The notes beneath the pieces are model-generated. The model did no database searches. It saw only the letters and a list, made by a program, of their open reading frames with translations, and was not told the DNA's origin. The position numbers and the translations under genes are program-made. From NCBI GenBank assembly GCA_023230665.1, contig JALNWY010000025.1, positions 1 through 24,563 of the forward strand: a stretch of 24,563 nt of DNA, given 5' to 3'. Numbering within the stretch: position 1 is the first letter of the stretch; every line of letters starts with the position of its first letter. The stretch is from Deltaproteobacteria bacterium (lineage in GTDB: Bacteria > Desulfobacterota > Desulfomonilia > UBA1062). This document shows positions 1 through 7,742 of this stretch, piece by piece.

Positions 1-126
1 CCGGGCCTTGACCTCGGCGCGCACCACGTCGCCGGTTGCATGGTAGGGGTAGCCCTTTTTCTCTGCATAGGTTCTGGCGATGCTCTTGCCCGCTGCAGGC
101 ATGCCCACGACGATAACGATCCTCAT
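1..126 (-). CDS. P-loop nucleotide kinase, N-terminal part only (UPF0200/dephospho-CoA-kinase-like)
   Basis: Only the first 42 codons lie in the window; the gene runs off the left edge. The peptide opens with a hydrophobic beta strand (MRIVIVV) and a Walker A loop GMPAAGKS at residues 8-15, followed by KGYPYHATGDVVRAE. The spacing 'GMP.AGKS ... G.P....GDVVR.E' resembles the UPF0200 family of small nucleoside-monophosphate-kinase-like proteins, best known from archaea, but adenylate-kinase or dephospho-CoA-kinase relatives cannot be excluded from 42 residues. A GGGGAGG ribosome binding site precedes the ATG, and the gene begins 21 bases after the rdgC-family stop on the same strand, so the two are probably co-transcribed. 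The P-loop is directly visible; the subfamily is an inference. Confidence 0.6.
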   Translation of the reverse strand, partial: MRIVIVVGMPAAGKSIARTYAEKKGYPYHATGDVVRAEVKAR

Positions 127-147
127 ATCCGCGCCTCCCCTGAGAAA

Positions 148-1314
148 TCAGGTTTTATGCAGCCACTCGTTGATGGCATGGGTGAGCTGGGGCCAGGGGC
201 CGGTCAGCCGATCGGAGAGAAAGGCGCTAAAGAGGCTCTCGAAGAGCTGGATGCCGGTCTCCAGGAGATTCATCCGCTCGAAGAACACCGCATCTCTTTC
301 CATGGCCGGATCGGTCATCTCGTCCTTCTCGATCTTGACCGGAGGGCAGCCGAAGGACCCGAACGCGAAGATGTCGCCCTTGAGGCTCATCTTCCACTTG
401 AACATGTCCTTCTCAAAATACAGGGTCGCCTCCGTGATGTTCTTTCCGCTCACAATGGCCTTGCAGGCCTCGGAAAAATTCTTCTGAGGCCCGCTGATCG
501 TGCTCTTCCTCGTGCCGTCCTCGTGGTCCTGGGTGAGCACGAACCGATCGTAGACATAGGCGACGAAGCGGTCTCCCGTCTCGGCCGGCCCTTGGCGGGT
601 CACCTGGTACTCTGAGCTGCCCTCGGAGCTCTTGTACATGAGCCACAGAAAGAACTCCCAGCCGAGCCACCTGTTTTTCTTGATCTGCAGCAGCACGTCG
701 CGGGAAGATGCCTGGTTCACCCGGTCCAGGGCATCGAGGTGCTCGGCGGGCAGGACCTTCTCGGCCCGCCTGATGGGGTGAATGGGGCTTAAGGAAAGCC
801 CTTCAAAGGTCTTGGCGAACTCGTCCTCCACGAAATCGAGCACCTTGACTCCGATGTTCGCCACGGTGACGGTCCCGGTCTCGGTGTTCCAGAGCACGTC
901 AACGGCCGAGGGGTCGGGAAGTGACCGCGCCAGCAGGGAGGCGTGGATGTTCTCGCGGATCTCGCGTTTCTTCCCGGCCGGCACCTTGTGGAGCTTGGGC
1001 CGCTCCTTGAGCCAGTGTCCGCATTCTTTTTCCACCAGGTTCTTGAGCAGGGCCGCAGGCACCTTGCGCACGTCCTTTCTCAGGGTAAAAAGGCAGTAAT
1101 GCTCAAAGGAGAACGCGTCAAAGCTGCCAAAGTCGGAACCGGTGTGCTCATCGAACCGCACCCATCCCACTGCCTCGCCATCCGGCACGGTATCGATGGG
1201 CTCGAACCTGTTTTTCTCAAGACATTGCTGAATCCACAGCCGCAGGTCCCCTTCGGGGAAGTCCCCCAGGACCTCGTACTGGTAGATGCTTATGGTATTG
1301 GACATGATACCCAT
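148..1314 (-). CDS. rdgC: RdgC-family recombination-associated protein
   Basis: A 388-residue protein. The frame is open further upstream, but the start at 1314 is preferred because GGAGGA sits 6 bases ahead of that ATG; an ATG three codons later is possible. In other bacteria RdgC is a ring-shaped DNA-binding protein that limits RecA activity. Supporting features are the N-terminal ferredoxin-like block ending in 'GWVRFDE', the basic stretch 'RKVPAALLKNLVEKE...KKREIRENIHASLL', and the strand pair 'VDVLWNTETGTVTVAN' followed by 'LSLSPIHPIRRAEKV'. It is longer than the roughly 300 residues of E. coli RdgC, with a long C-terminal half that I cannot assign. A perfect -35 (TTGACA, minus strand, 1368-1373) lies upstream but has no good -10 at 16-18 bases. 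It is followed by the P-loop kinase and is divergent from the histidine kinase gene. Family assignment is fairly secure; function is inferred. Confidence 0.75.
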   Translation of the reverse strand: MGIMSNTISIYQYEVLGDFPEGDLRLWIQQCLEKNRFEPIDTVPDGEAVGWVRFDEHTGSDFGSFDAFSFEHYCLFTLRKDVRKVPAALLKNLVEKECGHWLKERPKLHKVPAGKKREIRENIHASLLARSLPDPSAVDVLWNTETGTVTVANIGVKVLDFVEDEFAKTFEGLSLSPIHPIRRAEKVLPAEHLDALDRVNQASSRDVLLQIKKNRWLGWEFFLWLMYKSSEGSSEYQVTRQGPAETGDRFVAYVYDRFVLTQDHEDGTRKSTISGPQKNFSEACKAIVSGKNITEATLYFEKDMFKWKMSLKGDIFAFGSFGCPPVKIEKDEMTDPAMERDAVFFERMNLLETGIQLFESLFSAFLSDRLTGPWPQLTHAINEWLHKT

Positions 1315-1581
1315 GCAATTCCTCCAGGGAGATTTCAAAAGACCTGTGAGGAATACACCACTTCGCTTGTCAAGGGCAATGGAAAATTCCCGCCCAGGCA
1401 AAGACGCCATGACGAGCCTTGTATCCCTGCCGGAAAAACCTGCATGAAAGCCAGTGCATATGCCTCAATATCAAGTTGAAAAAACACTGGTTTACATGCC
1501 GGATGCAATTGTATAGCATTGGAGCAGAAAAAGACAGACCCTGATCCAGGCGATCGGCTTAAAGAATATGGATGACCAGTC
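1315..1581. promoter_or_regulatory. Divergent intergenic region between rdgC and the hybrid kinase
   Basis: This region must hold promoters for both directions. Toward rdgC there is a consensus TTGACA (minus strand, 1368-1373) with no convincing -10 partner. Toward the kinase there is TTTACA (1491-1496) and TATAGC (1512-1517), but the 15-base spacer is short. A 6-base inverted repeat, CCAGTG (1451-1456) and CACTGG (1485-1490), brackets an AT-richer stretch that also holds GCATATGC; it could be an operator, but nothing else supports that. No gene is seen here. Confidence 0.35.
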
Positions 1582-4500
1582 ATGAAGCAACCAGAAAATC
1601 GTGGTACCCGGGAGGCGGGCTCAGTACTCGAAACAGGGGCGTATGTTCTCCTCGGCGCTTTGACCCTGCTCCTGCTGCACCTGACCACGCTGCACAGCTA
1701 CACCCTGTTCCACAGCATTGCCGAGGGCTTCTGCATCACCATCTCAGTAGGAGTGTTCATGTTCGCATGGAACTCCCGGAGACTGATGGACAACAACTAT
1801 GTGCTCTTCCTCGGCATAGCGTCTTTGTTCATCGGCCTCCTCGACGGGCTCCATGCCCTTGCGTACAAAGGCATGGGAGTGTTCGATACCCCGGGCGCCA
1901 ACCTGGCGACCGAGCTGTGGATTCTGACGAGGTACATGCATGCTGTTTCGTTCCTGGCGGCCCTGATCTTCCTGAAGAGAGCGTTCAGGCCTTCGGGCGT
2001 CTTTGCCGCATTTACCGCGGTCACGGTTCTTGCCCTGCTCTCGATCTTTCACTGGGACATATTCCCGGACTGCTATGTGGAGGGCACCGGGCTGACCGCG
2101 TTCAAGATCGGCAGCGAGTATGTCATCAGCCTCATCTTCATCGCATCCCTCGGGGCGGTGCTGGCATACAGGCGGTCATTCGATTCCGGCGTGCTGCGGC
2201 TCATCGCCGGGGGGATCGTGTTCAATGTGGCGGCAGAGCTCTCGTTCACCCGTTATCTCGGGGTCTACGACCTCTCCAACCAACTCGGCCACTTATTCAA
2301 GATAGCCGCCTACTACCTCCTGTACCGGGCCGTGATTTCAACAGGCCTGAAAAAACCCTATGGCCTCATGTTCCGGGACCTCGTTCAAAGCAGGGAGGAG
2401 CTCGGCAGGACAAACGTCACGCTTCAGCAGCACGTGCATGAGCAGAGCACGGAAATCGCCAGGCGCATGGAGGCCGAACGCGAGCGGGAGACAGTGGTGG
2501 AGTTTCTCCGCCGCGCCAACGAGATCCGCACGTCAGGCGACCTGGTCCGCATGGTGGTGGAATTCTTTCAGCAAGAGTCGGGCTGCCAGGCCGTTGCGGT
2601 TCGGCTGGAAAGAGACGGGGACTATCCGTACAGTCATGCCAGCGGGTTTCCCGAGGAGTTCGTGAGGCTGGAGAATCTGCTGTGCTGGCAGGACGATCAG
2701 GGTGGCCCCGCGCGTCACGACCCGGGCAAGCCTGCGCTCGAGTGCCTGTGCGGCAGCGTGATTCTCGGCAACGTCCCGTCGTCCATGCCCTTCTTCACCG
2801 GGCGCGGGAGCTTCTGGACCAACAGCACCACGAAGCTTGCCTCCGGGACCATTGAGGAGGATCTGAAGATCCGGTTGAGAAACCGGTGCAACGTCTTCGG
2901 CTACGAGTCGGTCGCGCTCATCCCCTTGCGCTCGGGAGAAGAAAGGTTGGGGCTGGTCCAGCTCTGCGACCACCGGGAAGGACTTTTCTCGCCCCCTGTC
3001 ATCGCCCTGTGGGAAAGGCTCACTGATTACCTCGTTGCCGCACTGACCAGAATTCTGGCCGAGGAATCGCTGCAGCGGATGGCCGGCCGGTTTGAATTGC
3101 TGACAGACACTGCGGGCGAGCTGCTCCGGGCAAAAGAGCCCCGGAAGGCCGTGGATTCGCTCTGCCGAAAGGTCATGGAATACCTGAACTGCCAGGCCTA
3201 CTTCAACTATCTGCTCGATGAAAAGAGCGAGACCCTGCATCTCAATGCCTTTGCAGGGATTCTCAAGAAAGAGGCCGCAAGGATCGAACACCTGGATTAT
3301 CGCGCCGTGTATTCCGGGGAATCGTTCCGTAAGGGCTGTCCCATCATGGCGGGTGACAGTCCTGCAGCGTTCGGGCTGGAGGCAGAACAGATCAAAGCAT
3401 ACGGCATCAGGGCCTATGCATGCCATCCGCTTCAGGCCGAAGGCGGCAGGGTGATCGGCACGCTCTCGTTCGGGGCCCGCAATCGGGAGGCATTCAGCCG
3501 GGAGGACCTGTCCCTGATGAAGGCGGTTACCGACCAGATCGCCGCTGCCGTGGTCCGCCTAAAAACAGAAGAAGAGGTGCGCAGGCACCGTGACCACCTG
3601 GAAGAGATCGTGAGGGAGCGGACCGCCGAGCTGGAGGCGAGGAACAGGCAGCTCGAAGAGGAGATCTCCGAGCGCATGCGCACCGAAGAAGAGAAGGCGA
3701 ACCTGGAGAGCCAGCTCATCCAGGCCCAGAAGATGGAAGCCCTGGGCAGGTTCGCAGGCGGGATAGCCCATGACCTGAACAACATGCTCTACCCTATTAT
3801 ATTGAATCTCCAGGTGCTCGCCCAAGAGGTCCCCTTCGGCGATTCCCGGGATCAGACCGTCCGCCTGGTCCTGAGCGCAGCCTACCGCCAGAGAGACCTG
3901 CTGAGGCAGATCCTCTCGTTCAGCAGGCGCAACGAGCAGCAGCTAAAGCCTGTGGCGGTCTCCGGGTTGATTCAGGAGACTGTCACCTTCCTGCGGTCAT
4001 CCCTGCCGAGCACCATCGAGATCGCCCTGACCAACGGCGCACAAAACGACTCGGTTCTCGGCAATGCCACGCAGATCCAGCAGATTGTCATGAATCTGTG
4101 CAGAAATGCCGCGGATGCAATCGAGCCGCATACCGGGACCATAGAAGTGGCCCTGGCCAATGTCGATCTCCCTGAGGAGCTCGCCCCCCGGGAGATCCAG
4201 GCAGGAGAGTACCTTCAGCTCACGGTCTCCGACACCGGAATCGGGATGACACCCGAAATCATGGGCCGTATCTTCGATCCCTTCTACACCACCAAGGACG
4301 TGGGCAAGGGGAGCGGGATGGGGCTGTCGGTGATCCACGGGATCGTCAAGGCCCACGGCGGCGCCGTCAGGGTGGAGAGCACGCCCGGAGAGGGATCGCT
4401 GTTCACCGTGTACCTGCCCACGACCCGTGAGACGAGCGAGGAACTCCCCGTCCGGGACCCCGGCACGCCGGGAAAACCGGATAAGAGATCGATCCTGCTG

Positions 4501-4914
4501 GTCGATGACGAGGCGATCATCCTTTCCAGCGTGAGCAAGGTCCTGAAGATTCTGGGCTATGAGGTAACGCCTGCGGGCAGCGGCGCGGATGCGTTGAGCC
4601 TGTTCTCCGCAAACCCTGATGCCTACGACCTAGTCATCACGGACCAGACCATGCCGCAGATGACCGGAGTGGATCTCGCAACGGAGATCACCGGTATCCG
4701 CCCCGGTGTGCCGGTGATTCTGTGCAGCGGTTTCAGCGACACGGTCAGTGAAAAAAAGCTGGCAGACAGCGGCATACGCGCGCTGCTTTCCAAGCCGGCA
4801 GACATGCAGGAGCTGAAAAGCGCCATTGAAAAGGCCCTGAAGGAGGCAGCGCCGGGCCGCGGGGCCCCTGTCGCAGGAACCCGCAGGGGAACCATGGCAA
4901 GCGGGAAGGGATAA
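1582..4914 (+). CDS. Membrane-bound hybrid sensor histidine kinase (MASE3-GAF-GAF-HisKA-HATPase-REC)
   Basis: 1110 residues. Residues about 15-255 are a multi-helix membrane sensor of the MASE3 type; the signature 'FAWNSRRLMDNNYVLFLGIA' and 'GLLDGLHALAYKGMGVF' is plain. A coiled coil follows, then GAF1 (about 308-490, with Cys368, Cys388, Cys390 and Cys436), GAF2 (about 503-660) and a second coiled coil (about 664-720). The kinase core has the H-box GGIAHDLNN with phospho-acceptor His730, N-box Asn842, G1 box DTGIGM (884-889) and G2 box GKGSGMGLS (from 908). The C-terminal receiver has the acidic pair Asp975/Asp976, phospho-acceptor Asp1021 (ITDQTMP) and Lys1071, so every catalytic residue of both modules is present. 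The ligand is unknown. No response regulator or output gene is adjacent, so it is an orphan and probably signals to a distant Hpt or regulator. The Shine-Dalgarno is weak (GGATGA). Confidence 0.93.
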   Translation: MKQPENRGTREAGSVLETGAYVLLGALTLLLLHLTTLHSYTLFHSIAEGFCITISVGVFMFAWNSRRLMDNNYVLFLGIASLFIGLLDGLHALAYKGMGVFDTPGANLATELWILTRYMHAVSFLAALIFLKRAFRPSGVFAAFTAVTVLALLSIFHWDIFPDCYVEGTGLTAFKIGSEYVISLIFIASLGAVLAYRRSFDSGVLRLIAGGIVFNVAAELSFTRYLGVYDLSNQLGHLFKIAAYYLLYRAVISTGLKKPYGLMFRDLVQSREELGRTNVTLQQHVHEQSTEIARRMEAERERETVVEFLRRANEIRTSGDLVRMVVEFFQQESGCQAVAVRLERDGDYPYSHASGFPEEFVRLENLLCWQDDQGGPARHDPGKPALECLCGSVILGNVPSSMPFFTGRGSFWTNSTTKLASGTIEEDLKIRLRNRCNVFGYESVALIPLRSGEERLGLVQLCDHREGLFSPPVIALWERLTDYLVAALTRILAEESLQRMAGRFELLTDTAGELLRAKEPRKAVDSLCRKVMEYLNCQAYFNYLLDEKSETLHLNAFAGILKKEAARIEHLDYRAVYSGESFRKGCPIMAGDSPAAFGLEAEQIKAYGIRAYACHPLQAEGGRVIGTLSFGARNREAFSREDLSLMKAVTDQIAAAVVRLKTEEEVRRHRDHLEEIVRERTAELEARNRQLEEEISERMRTEEEKANLESQLIQAQKMEALGRFAGGIAHDLNNMLYPIILNLQVLAQEVPFGDSRDQTVRLVLSAAYRQRDLLRQILSFSRRNEQQLKPVAVSGLIQETVTFLRSSLPSTIEIALTNGAQNDSVLGNATQIQQIVMNLCRNAADAIEPHTGTIEVALANVDLPEELAPREIQAGEYLQLTVSDTGIGMTPEIMGRIFDPFYTTKDVGKGSGMGLSVIHGIVKAHGGAVRVESTPGEGSLFTVYLPTTRETSEELPVRDPGTPGKPDKRSILLVDDEAIILSSVSKVLKILGYEVTPAGSGADALSLFSANPDAYDLVITDQTMPQMTGVDLATEITGIRPGVPVILCSGFSDTVSEKKLADSGIRALLSKPADMQELKSAIEKALKEAAPGRGAPVAGTRRGTMASGKG

Positions 4915-4956
4915 TTCCGCGGCGCGATGATGAGGCTGTCTTCCCTGCCGACCAGA

Positions 4957-5067
4957 TCACCGAGCCTCTTGTAGCTGCTTCCGGCGATACCCCACATTCC
5001 TTGTGATCCCGCTGCCATAGAATCCCCTCTGGCTCTTGACAATTCGTGAAATCATATGAGGCTCCAT
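4957..5067 (-). CDS. Possible 36-residue small protein, unknown
   Basis: A short minus-strand ORF, MEPHMISRIVKSQRGFYGSG... ending KQLQEAR, strongly basic in its second half. Its support is an unusually good ribosome binding site (GAGGAGGGG, 4 bases before the ATG) and a TATAAT hexamer about 30 bases upstream on the same strand, although no -35 is well placed. It lies in the gap between the hybrid kinase and the DUF72 gene and is antisense to the DUF72 promoter candidate. I recognise no family. It may equally be a chance ORF or the eroded 5' end of a lost gene, because the other minus frames stay open through the end of the kinase gene. Confidence 0.25.
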   Translation of the reverse strand: MEPHMISRIVKSQRGFYGSGITRNVGYRRKQLQEAR

Positions 5068-5094
5068 TGTCCCCTCCTCTGGAAGCGCTATAGA
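5067..5094 (+). promoter_or_regulatory. Sigma70-like promoter candidate for the DUF72 gene
   Basis: TTGTCC (5067-5072) and TATAGA (5089-5094) are separated by 16 bases, about 75 bases ahead of the DUF72 start. Both hexamers match the consensus at four or five positions. It overlaps the ribosome binding site of the divergent small ORF, so at most one of the two is likely to matter. Confidence 0.4.
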
Positions 5095-5169
5095 TTATAT
5101 ATGAGGGGCCATGCCGCGTTCCCAATGCCCGACACCTGCTGAACCATTACGTTTACATAAGGGGTTTTC

Positions 5170-5913
5170 ATGCGCGCATATATCGGCACATCGGGATGGG
5201 ACTACCGGCACTGGAAAGGGGTGTTCTATCCCGGAGACTGCCCCCGGAGCCGGTGGCTCGATTATTATTCCCGGATCTTCTCCACGGTGGAGGTGAATGC
5301 GACCTTTTATCACCGGATCAGGGAAAACACCTACCGCACGTGGCGTGATTCAACCCCTGAGGGATTTCTCTGGTCTGTCAAGGCAAGCAGGTACATCACG
5401 CACGTCCGCAGGCTCAAGGGGATCGAAGAATCGCTGGACCTCCTTTTTTCCGACGTGTCCTCACTGGGGGACAAGCTGGGGCCCATACTCTTCCAGGTCC
5501 CGGCCTCTCTTGCCTTCTGCGATGAGACTGCATCGGCGTTCTTTGGCCTCCTGCCGGGAGGCTGCCGGTACGCGCTGGAGGCCAGGCATCCGAGCTGGAC
5601 CGGCGAGCAGGCCCTGGCCCTCCTTGAGAAGCACGGCATCGCCTGGTGCATCGCAGACACTGCGGGCCGGTTTCCCTATCTTGAGGCGGTTACCGCGGAT
5701 CACGTCTACATCCGGCTCCACGGCTCCCGGAAACTCTATGCCTCTGAATACACCACCCAAGAGTTGGTGTCGTGGGCGAAGAGGATCAGATCGTGGGGAA
5801 AGGATACCTATGTCTACTTCGACAACGACTTCGGCGGGTATGCCCCGAAGAATGCGCTGGCCCTGCGCGGGATCCTGAAACAGCCGGAACCGTCTGCGGG
5901 TCTCAGCCCATAA
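5170..5913 (+). CDS. DUF72 (YecE-family) domain protein
   Basis: 247 residues, the usual length for the family. It opens with the hallmark 'YIGTSGWDYRHWKGVFYP', then 'VEVNATFYH', 'FLWSVKASRYITH', 'LGPILFQVP', 'YALEARHPSW' and the late 'VYIRLHGS' and 'YVYFDNDFGGYAPKNA' strands. Together these define the TIM-barrel-like DUF72 fold, which has conserved polar residues at the barrel mouth but no established biochemical function. The start is fixed by AAGGGG 5 bases upstream of the ATG. It stands alone between a sensor kinase and comM, each about 250-280 bases away, so the neighbours say little about its job. Confidence 0.92.
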   Translation: MRAYIGTSGWDYRHWKGVFYPGDCPRSRWLDYYSRIFSTVEVNATFYHRIRENTYRTWRDSTPEGFLWSVKASRYITHVRRLKGIEESLDLLFSDVSSLGDKLGPILFQVPASLAFCDETASAFFGLLPGGCRYALEARHPSWTGEQALALLEKHGIAWCIADTAGRFPYLEAVTADHVYIRLHGSRKLYASEYTTQELVSWAKRIRSWGKDTYVYFDNDFGGYAPKNALALRGILKQPEPSAGLSP

Positions 5914-5922
5914 ACGGCTGAG
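5902..5922 (+). terminator. Hairpin overlapping the DUF72 stop codon
   Basis: A perfect 7-base inverted repeat, CTCAGCC and GGCTGAG, with a 7-base loop containing the TAA stop. It is followed by GCGAGATTGTCTT rather than a clean T-run, so any intrinsic termination would be weak. It may instead stabilise the 3' end of the message. Confidence 0.35.
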
Positions 5923-5928
5923 GCGAGA

Positions 5929-5956
5929 TTGTCTTAGCTTGGTCACGGGTTATTAT
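5929..5956 (+). promoter_or_regulatory. Sigma70-like promoter candidate upstream of comM
   Basis: TTGTCT (5929-5934) and TATTAT (5951-5956) are separated by 16 bases. The -10 matches consensus at five of six positions. Transcription from here would leave a leader of about 230 bases before the comM start, containing the two hairpins listed at 6089-6127. Confidence 0.45.
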
Positions 5957-6088
5957 GAAATGGAAAAACGATTTATGTACCCTGTATCGAAGGGGATTTC
6001 GCCAGGTTCAGGCATTGGCTCTCCATGCTCATGGGCAGATTCAGCAGAGAAGCGCGCAGTCAAGAACTCGCGCCCGGGCTCCAATGAA

Positions 6089-6127
6089 GCGGCATACATA
6101 TGCCGCGCATCGGCGCCACAGGTGCCG
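6089..6127 (+). repeat. Two tandem hairpins or dyads in the comM leader
   Basis: The first is GCGGCAT-acat-ATGCCGC (6089-6106), a perfect 7-base dyad with a 4-base centre. The second is CGGCGCC-aca-GGTGCCG (6111-6127), 7 pairs including one G-U. They lie 4 bases apart, about 70 bases ahead of the comM start. The first could be a protein-binding operator because it is symmetric as DNA; both could be RNA stem-loops. No known riboswitch fold is recognised. Confidence 0.45.
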
Positions 6128-6195
6128 GAAGGGGCCCTGGCATCTTCCACCCCAAAGCACGCTGGTGGGGCTGGACTTCGACTGCGGGAAAGAGT

Positions 6196-7716
6196 ATGCT
6201 TGAGTTCATTATGATTGCAGTCGCGCATTCGGCGTGCCCGTGGGGGACGGATGCCTTGGGTGTTGTTGTGGAGGTCGATGTCCATGCAGGGCTTCCGGGC
6301 TTTTCCATTGTGGGCCTGCCGGACAATGTGGTGAAGGAGAGCAGGGAGCGGATTCGCTCCGCAATCATCAACTCTGGGCTCGAGTTCCCTCCCCGGCGCA
6401 TCACTGTCAACCTCGCACCCGCGGACCGTAAGAAGGAGGGTGGGGTCTTCGATCTTCCCATCTGCATCGCTGTGCTCTGCGCGCTCGGTGTGGTGCTCCA
6501 GGAGAGAATATCCGGCCTGATGTTCATAGGAGAGCTGGGCCTCGACGGCGGGGTGCGGCCGGTGCGGGGCGCGATTTCCGCCGCCTTTCTGGCCGGAAAA
6601 CTGGGATTCAGAGGGGTGGTCTGCCCGGAAACCAACGCCGAGGAGGCTGCCCTCTCCGGTGTGAGGGTCTGGCCGGTGCGTGATATCAAGGAGATCGTGC
6701 GGTATCTGAGAACCTCTCTGCCCCATCCGTATAGGGTCTGCCCGCCCCTGGCGGAAACCGGAGAAAACTCACCCCCCGACCTTGCGGACATCACCGGGCA
6801 GGACTTGCCCAAGCGGGCCCTGGAGATCGCGGCGGCAGGGAGCCACAACATCCTCTTTCTCGGGCCTCCGGGTGCAGGCAAGTCGATGCTGGCCAAGCGC
6901 CTGCCCTCCATCCTCCCGCCGCTGTCGCAGGAGGAATTCCTTGAGTGCACCCGCATCTACTCGGCTGCGGGCAGGCTTGGGAAGAGCCCTTCCGGCACCT
7001 CGCGTCCCTTCCGCTCACCGCATCATACGATCTCGGACGCGGGCCTCATCGGCGGAGGCAGCATCCCGGCTCCGGGCGAGGTCACGCTTTCGCACAACGG
7101 CGTGCTCTTTCTGGACGAACTGCCCGAGTTTAGGCGCAGCGCTCTGGAATCGCTGCGGCAGCCCCTGGAGGAAGGGAACATCACCATTTCCCGGGCCAAT
7201 GGCTCGTTGAGTTTCCCGGCGCGGTTCCAGCTCATCGGAGCCATGAACCCCTGTCCCTGCGGTTTTCTCGGCCATCCGTCCCGGGAGTGCCGGTGCACTC
7301 CGACCCAGCTCTCCAGATACCGCAGCCGCATATCAGGCCCCCTGCTGGACAGGATAGACCTGCACGTCTGGGTCGATCCCGTGGATGCCTCACAAGTTCT
7401 CTCCCGCAAGTCCGCATCCGCCTCGTCTGCCACAAGGCTCCGCGTGGAGAAGGCCCGGGCAGTTCAGGAAGAAAGGGGCTGCCTCAACGCATACATCCCC
7501 GAGCAGAAGATCGAAAAGATCTGCCGCATCGACGCTGGAGGCAGAAAGCTGCTCGTCCAGGCGATGAAGACCTGGAGCCTGAGCATGAGGGGGTTCAAGC
7601 GGGTCATGAAGGTCGCCCGCTCCATCGCAGACCTGGACGGATCTGCGGATGTGCACTCCGATCACCTTGCAGAGGCCCTTCAGTACCGGCCGGAACTCGC
7701 CAAGACACTTTCTTAA
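6196..7716 (+). CDS. comM: YifB/ComM-family Mg-chelatase-like AAA+ ATPase
   Basis: 506 residues, the standard length. The N-terminal domain carries 'VVEVDVHAGLPGFSIVGLPD' and 'KESRERIRSAIINSG' typical of YifB. Walker A is GPPGAGKS (223-230, Lys229) and Walker B is VLFLDELPEF (Asp307, Glu308). Next come 'AMNPCPCGFLGH...CRC', with its conserved cysteines, and 'SRYRSRISGPLLDRIDLHV', the sensor region of Mg-chelatase-like proteins. ComM is a hexameric helicase that promotes branch migration of incoming DNA during natural transformation in Gram-negatives. An in-frame ATG exists at 6100, but the start at 6196 fits the family N-terminus and has GGGAAAGAG just upstream. It converges on prs with only 26 bases between the stops. 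With pilD elsewhere in the window it hints at DNA-uptake capacity, though the rest of the machinery is not seen. Confidence 0.93.
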   Translation: MLEFIMIAVAHSACPWGTDALGVVVEVDVHAGLPGFSIVGLPDNVVKESRERIRSAIINSGLEFPPRRITVNLAPADRKKEGGVFDLPICIAVLCALGVVLQERISGLMFIGELGLDGGVRPVRGAISAAFLAGKLGFRGVVCPETNAEEAALSGVRVWPVRDIKEIVRYLRTSLPHPYRVCPPLAETGENSPPDLADITGQDLPKRALEIAAAGSHNILFLGPPGAGKSMLAKRLPSILPPLSQEEFLECTRIYSAAGRLGKSPSGTSRPFRSPHHTISDAGLIGGGSIPAPGEVTLSHNGVLFLDELPEFRRSALESLRQPLEEGNITISRANGSLSFPARFQLIGAMNPCPCGFLGHPSRECRCTPTQLSRYRSRISGPLLDRIDLHVWVDPVDASQVLSRKSASASSATRLRVEKARAVQEERGCLNAYIPEQKIEKICRIDAGGRKLLVQAMKTWSLSMRGFKRVMKVARSIADLDGSADVHSDHLAEALQYRPELAKTLS

Positions 7717-7742
7717 AAGCAGTCCTGTTTAAAAATTGCCGC

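Noticed and set aside
5955..6203. An 82-codon plus-strand ORF in the comM leader
   Set aside because: Arg and His-rich with no ribosome binding site and no recognisable fold; two other frames over the same bases are equally open.
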